Assembly (NCBI GenBank): GCA_031553595.1
Contig: JAVBLI010000001.1
Coordinates: 1 to 64,000, forward strand
Length of the DNA stretch: 64,000 nucleotides
Source: RGIG3701 sp031553595
GTDB lineage: Bacteria; Planctomycetota; Planctomycetia; Pirellulales; Thermoguttaceae
Direction of reading: 5' to 3'
Positions 8,046-15,440 of this stretch are shown in pieces. Within the stretch, counting starts at the first letter, position 1; each line of letters opens with the position of its first letter. The position numbers were made by a program, and so were the translations under genes. Under the pieces are notes generated by a model that was not told where the DNA came from, did no database searches, and saw only the letters and a list, made by a program, of their open reading frames with translations.

Positions 8046-9209
8046 TCAAATCTCCACCCAGCGCTGCTCTTTGGCACTTTGGATCACGGCGTCGCAGACT
8101 TTCTGGGTTCGCATCGCGGCACGCATGTCGGGCTGGAACGCGGGGCCGTTGTCCAGCGAAAGGAGGAAGTCGGCCAGGCCGTTAATGAAGGTGTGCTCGT
8201 AGCCGATGGTCGTGCCGGGCACCCAGTAATTTTTCATGTAGGGGTGCTCGCCGTTGGTGACGAGGATGGTCTGCCAGCCGGTGAGGTGGTCTTCGATCTT
8301 CTTTCCGGTGTCGGGGTCGGCGTAGCGGAAAAACTCGAGATATTCGGGTTTTTCGAGGTCGAAATACACCGCGCCTCGCTCGCCGTTGATTTCCATGGTG
8401 CTGAAATTCTTGCGGCCGCGGGCGTAGCGGCTGGACTCGAAGGTGCCGACGGAACCGTTGGCGAAGACGGCCATGAACATGCACGCGTCGTCGATGGTGA
8501 TGGGTTCCATCTGGCCTGTCTCGGCGTTTTTGCGTTCTTTGATGAAGATTTCAGTGTGGGCCGAGACGCGGGCGATGGGGCCGTTGATCCACTCGGCGGT
8601 GTCGATGGAGTGGGCCAGGAGGTCGCCGGTGACGCCGCTGCCGGCGACTTTGGCGGAGAGACGCCACAGGGCCGCGCCGCCCGCCGGGACGTTCTGGCTG
8701 ATGGTGTAATCCTGCAGATACGTGGCACGGTAATGGAACGGACGGCCCACCCGCCCCTCATCCACGATCTGCTTGAACAGTGACACGGCGGGCACTCGCC
8801 GGTAATTGAAAGACACCATGTTCTTCACGCCGGCCTTCTCCACCGCCGCCACCATCTCCTCGGCTTCCGCCAGGTTCATCGCCAGCGGCTTCTCGCAGAC
8901 GATCATCTTCCCGGCCTGAGCCGCCGCGATGACCATATCCTTATGCAGGAAATTCGGCGCCACCACATCCACCACGTCGATGTCGTCCCGCGCGATCAGC
9001 TTCCGCCAGTCGGTTTCGATGGACTCGTAACCCCACATCTCCTGAAAATCCCGCAGCGACGCCATGTCTTCCTCTCGGCCATAACACGCCTTGAGCACCG
9101 GCTGGTACGGCGTCTTAAAGAAATGATTCACCTGGCAATACGCGTTCGAGTGCGTCCGCCCCATGAATCCGCAGCCCAGCATCCCGACATTCAGCGTTTT
9201 TTTCGTCAT
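8046..9209 (-). CDS. Gfo/Idh/MocA family NAD(P)-dependent oxidoreductase
   Basis: 387 residues. The N-terminal Rossmann domain begins VGMLGCGFMGRTHSNAY (glycine motif GxGxxG with the family's GRTHS variant). The middle has the family signature CEKPLA at about residue 130, whose lysine takes part in catalysis. The C-terminal alpha/beta domain holds GDLLAHSIDTAEW, in which the Asp-x3-His motif is typical of the active site. Members oxidise or reduce sugars and inositols; the substrate cannot be told from sequence, although neighbouring carbohydrate genes suggest a sugar. It appears to be a single-gene unit. The start is the first ATG. Confidence 0.93.
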   Translation of the reverse strand: MTKKTLNVGMLGCGFMGRTHSNAYCQVNHFFKTPYQPVLKACYGREEDMASLRDFQEMWGYESIETDWRKLIARDDIDVVDVVAPNFLHKDMVIAAAQAGKMIVCEKPLAMNLAEAEEMVAAVEKAGVKNMVSFNYRRVPAVSLFKQIVDEGRVGRPFHYRATYLQDYTISQNVPAGGAALWRLSAKVAGSGVTGDLLAHSIDTAEWINGPIARVSAHTEIFIKERKNAETGQMEPITIDDACMFMAVFANGSVGTFESSRYARGRKNFSTMEINGERGAVYFDLEKPEYLEFFRYADPDTGKKIEDHLTGWQTILVTNGEHPYMKNYWVPGTTIGYEHTFINGLADFLLSLDNGPAFQPDMRAAMRTQKVCDAVIQSAKEQRWVEI

Positions 9210-9329
9210 GATTTTACTCCGTTGTGGTTGTGTTTAAAAGATAAAAGCCCTCGCGGCCCTTCCGGTTTATCGTATCAGATTCGGCCTGCGGTGTCAAGTT
9301 TTCGGGGAAGGAATGAAAGGTGGGCGCAT

Positions 9330-9365
9330 AAAAAAACGAGCCGCCATTTGTCGGATGGCGACTCG
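9330..9365 (-). terminator. Rho-independent terminator of the repeat-rich TPR gene
   Basis: On the minus strand, CGAGTCGCCAT pairs with ATGGCGGCTCG (one internal mismatch) and runs into seven T residues, 29 bases past the stop codon at 9394. Confidence 0.88.
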
Positions 9366-9393
9366 CCTGAGTCATGGGTTCACGCTTTGAACG

Positions 9394-11298
9394 TCAGTTC
9401 GCCGCGGGCTGTTTCGCTTTCGCTTCGTCCAGATTTTTGATCATCGGCTCCACGAAATCGTTCAGATCCGGCTCCATCTGCTTCGCGAGGTTCAGGTGCC
9501 GGGTGGCTTCGTCCTTCTGCCCGTCGAAATAGTAAATCATCCCGGCCAGGAACATGATGTCGCTGTTTTGGGCGTTCGCGCCGACCACGGCGTTGAGCAT
9601 TTTCAGGTCGTCGGCCTTCTTTTCACGGTTCTGCTGATACATGTAATCCAGCGAGAACGGACTGCACGGCCAGCCGGTGGCCAGCGTCATGCCATGAAGG
9701 CTCGCCTGGACAGCCCACTCGAAATCGTCCTCAGCAAGCGCCGCGATCGTCATCCGCACCCACGGGTCGGGCATCTGCGGAATCGCGTCGGCCACGGCCT
9801 GGTACTGCTTCATCGCGTCTTCATACTTGCCTTCCGCGAACGTCGTGTCGGCGGCCTGAATCTTCTTCCAGGCATCCTGAATCTGCTCTTTCGTGATGTT
9901 CGGCGCGCTGTTATCCACCGGATCCGGCGGCGGCAACTGGGCCTGGCCCGTGCCCGCCGTGGGCTCAAGATAATAGCTGTCGCTGGGGATGTAAGTATTC
10001 GTGTTGTAAACGTAAACGCACGTTCCCGTTCGCACTCCGCCGACGATCCACCACGGATATATGATCGCGTCGTAAACCGGCAGCCAGCCAGGACGATAAT
10101 ACCACGGATTGTAATAGAACGGATAATAATCCGGTCGCATGTGGTAATACCAGTGCGGACGCGGCGGCATCGGGCGCGGGTGCCCTCCCGGATGCGGCGG
10201 CCGCATTCCCGGCGGACGGTGATAATCCGGCGGGCGATTTACGTGATGGTCGCCGCCGCCAGGCCGATCCCGGTGAACGTAACCGGGCGTTTTGTCCGGA
10301 CCACGCGAGCCACGGTCGCCGTCAGGTCGCATATGGCCGGGGCTTCCCTGGCCGCCACCGTCGGGACGTGTGCGTCCGCCGGTGTCTGGCCGGGTAACGG
10401 CGCCACCGTCGGGACGTGTGCGTCCACCGGTGTCTGGCCGGGTAACGGCGCCACCGTCGGGACGTGTGCGTCCACCGGTGTTGGGTCGGTTGATGTTACC
10501 ACCGTCGGAGCGCGTTTGGCCGGGGCTTTGAACGTTGCCGCGGGCGTTGGTGTTCGGAGCCGGTCTGGTTGTTTGCCCGGTTCCATCTTGCAAGATACTT
10601 CGGCCGCCGGTGTTGACCGCAGCACGGTTGTCGCTTCGTCCACCGCCGGTGTTGACCGCAGCGCGGTTGTCGCTTCGCCCGCCGCCGGTGTTGACGGCAG
10701 CACGGTTGTCGCTTCGCCCGCTGTCGCTAATCGGTGGCTTGGCCACCATACTGCGTGTGGGTTGGGCAGGCTGCACACGCGTGGGTTGCGTGGTCTGTGT
10801 CCGTGTGGGCCGGGTAGGCTGAACACGCGTCGGTTGCGCGGTCTGTGTCCGTGTGGGTTGGGCAGGCTGCACACGCGTGGGTTGCGAGGTCTGTGTCCGT
10901 GTGGGCTGCGCTGTCTGCGTCCTCGCGGGCTCGGCACGGCGCGAGGTGGCCGGCTGAGAAAATGAACGGGATGTGTTACCGCCACCACCACGCACCGCAC
11001 CGGCACTTCCACCGCCGCGCGATGCACCGACACTTCCACCGCCGCCGCGCGACACGCCGGCACTTCCGCCGCCGCCACGCGACACGCCGACACTTCCGCC
11101 GCCACCACGCGATGCGCCAACACTTCCGCCGCCGCCGCCGCGTGATCCAGAACTTCCGCCTCCTCCGCCACGCATCGCAACGGCACTATCTCCGCCGTCA
11201 CGGTCTGCTGCCGTCACAACCTGCTCTAAAATCCCGGAGCCGGCTGTGAAAAATGCCACCAGGAACCCCGTGGCTATGTTTTTCTTCCACTTTTTCAT
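9394..11298 (-). CDS. Secreted protein with four low-complexity repeat blocks and C-terminal TPR-like domain
   Basis: 634 residues from ATG 11298 (MKKWKKNIATGF), preceded by GAGGGTG; an upstream in-frame ATG at 11373 lacks a ribosome site and would disrupt the signal peptide. After the signal peptide come four repeat blocks: RGGGGSVGVS units (residues about 45-115), PTRTQTAQPTRVQP units (about 125-190), GGRSDNRAAVNTG units (about 195-240) and TRPDGGAVTRPDTGGR units (about 265-325). A Pro/His/Tyr-rich stretch follows, then roughly 150 residues of TPR-like helices (FAEGKYEDAMKQYQAVADA). The repeats are basic, flexible and Gly-rich, so envelope or matrix binding is plausible. A strong terminator follows. 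No specific function can be assigned. Confidence 0.75.
   Translation of the reverse strand: MKKWKKNIATGFLVAFFTAGSGILEQVVTAADRDGGDSAVAMRGGGGGSSGSRGGGGGSVGASRGGGGSVGVSRGGGGSAGVSRGGGGSVGASRGGGSAGAVRGGGGNTSRSFSQPATSRRAEPARTQTAQPTRTQTSQPTRVQPAQPTRTQTAQPTRVQPTRPTRTQTTQPTRVQPAQPTRSMVAKPPISDSGRSDNRAAVNTGGGRSDNRAAVNTGGGRSDNRAAVNTGGRSILQDGTGQTTRPAPNTNARGNVQSPGQTRSDGGNINRPNTGGRTRPDGGAVTRPDTGGRTRPDGGAVTRPDTGGRTRPDGGGQGSPGHMRPDGDRGSRGPDKTPGYVHRDRPGGGDHHVNRPPDYHRPPGMRPPHPGGHPRPMPPRPHWYYHMRPDYYPFYYNPWYYRPGWLPVYDAIIYPWWIVGGVRTGTCVYVYNTNTYIPSDSYYLEPTAGTGQAQLPPPDPVDNSAPNITKEQIQDAWKKIQAADTTFAEGKYEDAMKQYQAVADAIPQMPDPWVRMTIAALAEDDFEWAVQASLHGMTLATGWPCSPFSLDYMYQQNREKKADDLKMLNAVVGANAQNSDIMFLAGMIYYFDGQKDEATRHLNLAKQMEPDLNDFVEPMIKNLDEAKAKQPAAN
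10330..10500 (-). repeat. Coding tandem repeat, 54-57 bp units
   Basis: Three near-identical copies on the plus strand of the unit containing CACCGTCGGGACGTGTGCG and GGTGTCTGGCCGGGTAACGG encode the TRPDGGAVTRPDTGGR block. High nucleotide identity between units points to recent expansion, so length variation between strains is likely. Confidence 0.75.
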
Positions 11299-11748
11299 TG
11301 TAACACCCTCTTTTTTTCTTGCTTCGTTGTGTATTTTTACTCGAAACGGTTGAATTTTTCGCTTGTCCGCCATTCCCCGTCAGGAAATCGGGCTCCCGAG
11401 GACGGGAGAATGGAATTTTCAAATTGTGCGGGTATCGGATCATTACACACGCTACTATGTATATATACACATTATATATACTCAAGTATTTCATGTCTGG
11501 GTCGGAAATACAAGTGCCTCATTCGCTTTTTACACCAAAAAAACAGAATTCGCTGTGTTTTTAATTAAATTGCGTAAAACAGGCGGTTTTTCATGGGTGT
11601 GCATTTCGTATGGTGAGCCGTCGGTGATTCCGTCTTTCTATTCGTTTAGACGTAATGTGAGAGGAAGAAATTGCGCCCTTGAACGCTTTTTAGAGAAAAA
11701 AACGGAAAAAATTTCGGAGGCCGTTTTTGTCCTGGTTTGTGTACCAAC
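11299..11748. other. Intergenic region without a supported gene
   Basis: About 450 bases between the repeat-rich gene (leftward) and the yggS promoter. It is AT-rich, with an alternating TATATATACACATTATATAT stretch near 11459-11482 and several short overlapping frames that show neither a ribosome site nor recognisable products. It probably holds the promoter of the leftward gene. Confidence 0.4.
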
Positions 11749-11776
11749 TTGACTTTCTCGCCGGGTGGCATATAAT
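11749..11776 (+). promoter_or_regulatory. Sigma-70-type promoter for yggS
   Basis: TTGACT (11749-11754), a 16-base spacer and a consensus TATAAT (11771-11776), with the start codon 47 bases further on. Confidence 0.8.
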
Positions 11777-11823
11777 TTTTCGTAATGGGAAATCTAATTT
11801 CGCGGAGCAGTGGAGGTGGGAAA

Positions 11824-12540
11824 ATGTCGCTGAATTCGAAAATTGAGAATAATTTAACTGAAATTCATCGGCGGGTCACACGTGCGGCGGTGACGGCGGG
11901 GCGTGCGGCGGAGGAAATTCGGCTGGTGGCGGTGACGAAGTACGCGGAGGATGAATCCGTGGCGGAGCTGGTGGCGCTGGGGCTGCGTGATTTCGGCGAA
12001 AGTCGGCAGCAGTCGCTCACCCGGCGGGCAGAAATGTGGGCGGAAAACGGCGTGGCGGACATCCGCTGGCATTTTATTGGCCCGCTGCAAAAAAATAAAA
12101 TGCGGCGGGTGGTGCAGACGGCCTGGATGATCCACTCCGGGGAAAGCCTGGCCATGCTCCGGGCGCTGGATCGCGTGGCGGGGGAGGAAAACGTCCGGGC
12201 GAAGGTGCTGCTGGAGGTGAACATTTCCGGCGAAGAAGCGAAACACGGCTTCCGTCCGGCGGAGCTTGGGCCGCAACTGCCGGAAATTCTCGCGCTTCCG
12301 CACCTGAAAATTTACGGGCTGATGGGTATGACGGCTCTGGACGCGGATGAAAACGCAGCGCGGACGCAATTCGCGTCATTACGGCGTTTGCGCGACACGC
12401 TGCGGCATGAAATTTTGCAGATTTCGCCGGAAAAAGCCGGAATTTTCCAGGAATTGAGCATGGGCATGAGCGACGATTTTGAAGCGGCGGTCATGGAAGG
12501 GGCCACGATTATCCGGGTGGGTTCCGCGATTTTTGCGTGA
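11824..12540 (+). CDS. yggS: YggS/PROSC-family PLP homeostasis protein
   Basis: 238 residues from ATG 11824, which has GGAGGTGGG upstream; a further in-frame start at 11785 lies too close to the promoter. The protein follows the alanine-racemase-type single TIM barrel: VAVTKYA at about 35 with the PLP-binding lysine, then FGESRQQ, WHFIGPLQKNK, LLEVNISGEEAKHGF, LMGMT and a C-terminal LSMGMSDDFEAAVMEGATI that binds the PLP phosphate. The family buffers free pyridoxal phosphate and affects amino-acid pools; it is not an enzyme in the usual sense. A palindromic repeat element starts 35 bases past the stop. Confidence 0.95.
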   Translation: MSLNSKIENNLTEIHRRVTRAAVTAGRAAEEIRLVAVTKYAEDESVAELVALGLRDFGESRQQSLTRRAEMWAENGVADIRWHFIGPLQKNKMRRVVQTAWMIHSGESLAMLRALDRVAGEENVRAKVLLEVNISGEEAKHGFRPAELGPQLPEILALPHLKIYGLMGMTALDADENAARTQFASLRRLRDTLRHEILQISPEKAGIFQELSMGMSDDFEAAVMEGATIIRVGSAIFA

Positions 12541-12574
12541 TGGATACGGATGAGGGCGGTTTTAAGATTTTGTT

Positions 12575-12696
12575 GGGCACGAAACAGCAGCCGTCAGCGC
12601 AGAGACCGGATCGAAGCGGGAAAAATCCCGGCGATTCTATCCGGTCTCTGCGCGTCACTGCGTTCCGCTGCGCTCCCGGCTGCTGTTCTTGTGTCC
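12575..12696. repeat. Dispersed palindromic element, copy 3 (left arm shortened)
   Basis: Termini GGGCACGAAACAGCAGCC and GGCTGCTGTTCTTGTGTCC with the inner stem GCGCAGAGACCGGAT/ATCCGGTCTCTGCGC. The right arm contains GTCACTGCGTTCCGCTGCGC, which the left arm lacks, so the left arm has an internal deletion of about 20 bases. It lies between the convergent yggS and lipase-like genes and could end transcription of both. Confidence 0.85.
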
Positions 12697-12712
12697 AAGT
12701 GAATAAAAAAAC

Positions 12713-13741
12713 TCACGGCTGGCGGGGGATGTCGGCGGCGGTGATGGGGCGTTTATCGTTGGCGGTGCGGAAGTAGCCGTGCTGGAGGAAACGCTCGGCA
12801 TGCTGGAACGCTTCCTCGCAGTTCGGGATGACGGCGTGGGTGTATTTCAGCAGGACAAAATCGGCGGCGTTTTCCAGCAGCGTGCACTGGACGGTAATGA
12901 TGGCGTCATCATCTCCGGGCAGGGCGGGGGAGTATCCGTAAGCGTTTCCGCTTCCGCCTGCGATGATGCCGAAAGGGCAGGGGGGGACACCGAATTCTTT
13001 GAGCATCTCGGCGTATGTCATGGCCAGGTCCTGGACGGGGCCGCCGGCCACGCTCTGGGTGATTTGCAGATCGCTGGCGGTTTTGGCGTAATCCGAGCCG
13101 CCGTTCGGGGGGCACATCTGCACGAAACGCCGGATTCTCGGATCCGGAAGCTGTCCCCGCTGACCGCCGGGCGGACTGCCGAGGTAACACCGCATGATGA
13201 TGCTGCCCAGGCTGTGGCCGATCATGTCGATTTCGGTGGCGCCGTCCAGTTTTTTGATGATGGAGTGCAGCCGCTGGGTGTGCTGGCGGACGGAGTAAAA
13301 CGTGGAGGGATACGTGATATTAATGACGGCGGCGTAATTCCCGCGCTGCCGGAACCAGCCGGCCATCCGCTGCATGGCGAGGCGATTCGCCCCCAGGCCA
13401 TGCATCATCACCAGCACCCGCCCCTTCAGCGGCTGAATCGGAAGCGTCTTTTTCAGGTGCTCCAGCCGTGCCTCGCAGTGCTGCCGCGTGCCCAGGGCAT
13501 ACTGCTGCGAAACAGGGTCCAGCAGGCGGTAAAAATCGGTCATGTAATTGTGTTGAATCCGCCACTCGCCGTAAAAATAGACATCCCCCCAGAAGTGCAT
13601 GCCGCCCAGAGTCTGAATCGGCGGCGCGTTACGGCCGATTTCCTCGAAAAACTCCTGCGGTGACTGGGCACGCAGCGCGGGAGTGGCCGCGGTGAGGAAA
13701 ATCTGGAGTGCCAGCCCAGCGAGTAATTTTCGGTGGTTCAT
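12713..13741 (-). CDS. Secreted alpha/beta-hydrolase, lipase-like
   Basis: 342 residues with a signal peptide (LLAGLALQIFLTAATPALRA). The alpha/beta-hydrolase core shows VLVMMHGLGANR (oxyanion region, about residue 110), IDMIGHSLGSIIM with the nucleophile serine in GHSLG (about residue 176), and a possible catalytic histidine in KYTHAVIPN near the C-terminus. The aspartate could be in the GDDDA stretch. The GHSLG motif and the PSTFYSVRQHTQRL region before it resemble secreted triacylglycerol lipases and PGAP1-like esterases. The start is supported by AAAGGA ten bases upstream. The substrate is unknown; it is not obviously in an operon with purE, 44 bases upstream. Confidence 0.82.
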   Translation of the reverse strand: MNHRKLLAGLALQIFLTAATPALRAQSPQEFFEEIGRNAPPIQTLGGMHFWGDVYFYGEWRIQHNYMTDFYRLLDPVSQQYALGTRQHCEARLEHLKKTLPIQPLKGRVLVMMHGLGANRLAMQRMAGWFRQRGNYAAVINITYPSTFYSVRQHTQRLHSIIKKLDGATEIDMIGHSLGSIIMRCYLGSPPGGQRGQLPDPRIRRFVQMCPPNGGSDYAKTASDLQITQSVAGGPVQDLAMTYAEMLKEFGVPPCPFGIIAGGSGNAYGYSPALPGDDDAIITVQCTLLENAADFVLLKYTHAVIPNCEEAFQHAERFLQHGYFRTANDKRPITAADIPRQP

Positions 13742-13785
13742 GCGAGGGTCCTTTTTTTTGTGGGGTGAACGCGGTGATGCGGAAT

Positions 13786-14286
13786 TTACAAATTTTCCTG
13801 CAGCGCTTTATCTTTCGCGACGATTTTTTCCACCAACTTTTTCCGGAACGTGAGCAGCTTTTTTCGCAGCCCGGCATCCGCCACGGCCAGGATTTCCACG
13901 GCCAGCAGCCCGGCGTTTCTCGGCCCGCCACCGCCTGCCGCCACCGCCGCCACCGGAATGTCGCCCGGCATCTGCACCGTGGAAAGCAGGGAATCCAGCC
14001 CGCCGCACATCTCCGTGGCCACCGGAATTCCGATCACCGGCAGTACGGTGTGAGACGCCACCACGCCCGCCAGGTGAGCCGCTCCGCCCGCCGCGGCGAT
14101 GATCACCCGCATTCCGCGGTCATACGCATTTTTCGCGAAATCCTCGACCAGCGCCGGCGTCCGGTGCGCACTCATCACGTGTACTTCGTATGCCACGCCG
14201 AATTCTTTCAGCGCGTCAGCCGCTGCCCGGATTTTCGGCCAGTCACTGTCACTGCCCATCAAAATTCCCACCACCGATTTTTCCAT
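13786..14286 (-). CDS. purE: N5-carboxyaminoimidazole ribonucleotide mutase
   Basis: Converts N5-CAIR to CAIR in de novo purine synthesis. 166 residues from the second ATG (14286): the Shine-Dalgarno AAGGA is at proper distance from this ATG but only one base from the first (14292). Class I PurE motifs are all present: GSDSDWP at the CO2/substrate phosphate site, SAHRTP with the catalytic histidine, AAGGAAHLAGVVA, and the hydrophobic GIPVATEMCGGLDSLLS. Length fits the family (about 160-170). purK is not nearby. A short divergent gap separates it from apbE. Confidence 0.96.
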   Translation of the reverse strand: MEKSVVGILMGSDSDWPKIRAAADALKEFGVAYEVHVMSAHRTPALVEDFAKNAYDRGMRVIIAAAGGAAHLAGVVASHTVLPVIGIPVATEMCGGLDSLLSTVQMPGDIPVAAVAAGGGGPRNAGLLAVEILAVADAGLRKKLLTFRKKLVEKIVAKDKALQENL

Positions 14287-14328
14287 TTTCATTTCCTTTC
14301 CGCATTTTACGTGTCCGGAAGTCGCGCC

Positions 14329-14356
14329 TTGCGGGTTTCCGGTTTCCGGTTAAAAT
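14329..14356 (+). promoter_or_regulatory. Possible apbE promoter built from heptamer repeats
   Basis: TTGCGG (14329-14334), a 16-base spacer and TAAAAT (14351-14356). The whole element is made of 7-base units TTGCGGG, TTTCCGG, TTTCCGG and TTAAAAT, so the promoter may be embedded in a heptamer array. Confidence 0.45.
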
Positions 14357-14419
14357 ATAAATTTCCCAGCGAATTATAATGTAAATCCGCATTTTTTACA
14401 AGAACGAAAAGGTTTTTTC

Positions 14420-15400
14420 ATGCTTCCGGAACGGCGTTTTCTGGCGATTTTCGTGATTCTGGCCGCCGTGGTGGGGTTTTCGTGTTGGAAGATCGGCCGA
14501 ATTCCGCCGCGCATGCGGGCTATCACCGTTGCGCCGGCGGGCATCATGGGCACGGACTGCACGCTGACGCTTTATGTGAAAGAGGCGGACGCCGAGCATG
14601 CGCGGGCGTTACTGGCGGAGGCTGAGAACGAGCTGCGCCGCTGTGAGGCGCTGACCAGCACGTGGCTGGAGAATTCCGAGGTAAGCCGGTTTAATCAGGC
14701 CAGGGCGGGTGAAAAAATTCCGCTTTCGCCGTTCACGGAAGCGTTTTTTCGCCGTTCGCGCGAGGCGTACGAAGAAACCGGTGGCGCTTTTGACATCACC
14801 TGCGGCCGGGTCTGGAATCTCTGGAAAACGGCGGCGGAAACGGGCGTCATGCCTACGGAGGCGGAAATTCAGGCCGCGCGAGAGGCGTCCTGCTGGGAGT
14901 ATATTCGCCTGGAAAACGGGGCTGTGACGAAAACCGTGGACACCGTCCGCGTGGTGACTGGGGGAATCGCGAAAGGCATGGCCGCCGACCGGGCGTTACA
15001 ACACATGCGGCGTGACCGGGTACTGGCCGCGGTGGTGGAGGTGGGTGGCGACCTTTCTTTTTTCTGCACGCCGGAAATGAAAATACCGATCATGCTGCGG
15101 ATTAAAAGCCCGTGCCAAGGCGTTCCTGCCGAGGAGCTTCCACTTTCCGGCTCCGGTGGCGTCTGCACCAGCGGCGATTACGCGAGGTTTTTCGAGATAA
15201 ACGGTAAAAAATACGCTCAGATTATCGACCCGCGCACCGGCTGGCCCACAGAAAACGTCACCGCCGTGACTGTTTCCGCCGCTGACACCGCTACGGCCGA
15301 CATCTGGGCCACCGCCGTCAGCGTCCTGGGTGAAAACGGACGCGATTCCCTGCCCACCAGCACGAAAATTTTGAAATACAGTCCTTCCCATCCTGAATAA
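14420..15400 (+). CDS. apbE: FAD:protein FMN transferase, membrane-anchored
   Basis: 326 residues. ApbE transfers FMN from FAD to a Thr/Ser of target flavoproteins outside the cytoplasm. A single N-terminal hydrophobic segment (residues 8-24) anchors or exports the protein. Family motifs: MGTDCTLTLYV near the start, FNQARAGE, GGAFDITCGRVWNLW, VVTGGIAKGMAADRAL, GGVCTSGDYARFF, QIIDPRTGWPTENV and the metal/FAD site ADIWATAVSVLGENG. A second ApbE paralogue lies at 48522. The predicted substrate protein (an NQR/RNF subunit or an FMN-bind protein) is not in this window. It is separated by 40 bases from the next gene. Confidence 0.93.
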   Translation: MLPERRFLAIFVILAAVVGFSCWKIGRIPPRMRAITVAPAGIMGTDCTLTLYVKEADAEHARALLAEAENELRRCEALTSTWLENSEVSRFNQARAGEKIPLSPFTEAFFRRSREAYEETGGAFDITCGRVWNLWKTAAETGVMPTEAEIQAAREASCWEYIRLENGAVTKTVDTVRVVTGGIAKGMAADRALQHMRRDRVLAAVVEVGGDLSFFCTPEMKIPIMLRIKSPCQGVPAEELPLSGSGGVCTSGDYARFFEINGKKYAQIIDPRTGWPTENVTAVTVSAADTATADIWATAVSVLGENGRDSLPTSTKILKYSPSHPE

Positions 15401-15440
15401 ATCCCCCCTTAAATTTTCATTTTAATATGAAAGGTTCATC

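Noticed and set aside
10330..10500. Regular repeats considered as a CRISPR array
   Set aside because: Units are contiguous, in frame with a secreted protein, and have no unique spacers.
11319..11752. Small plus-strand open frames of 79-129 codons before yggS
   Set aside because: No ribosome site or family similarity, AT-rich, three overlapping frames, and a good promoter lies at their end.
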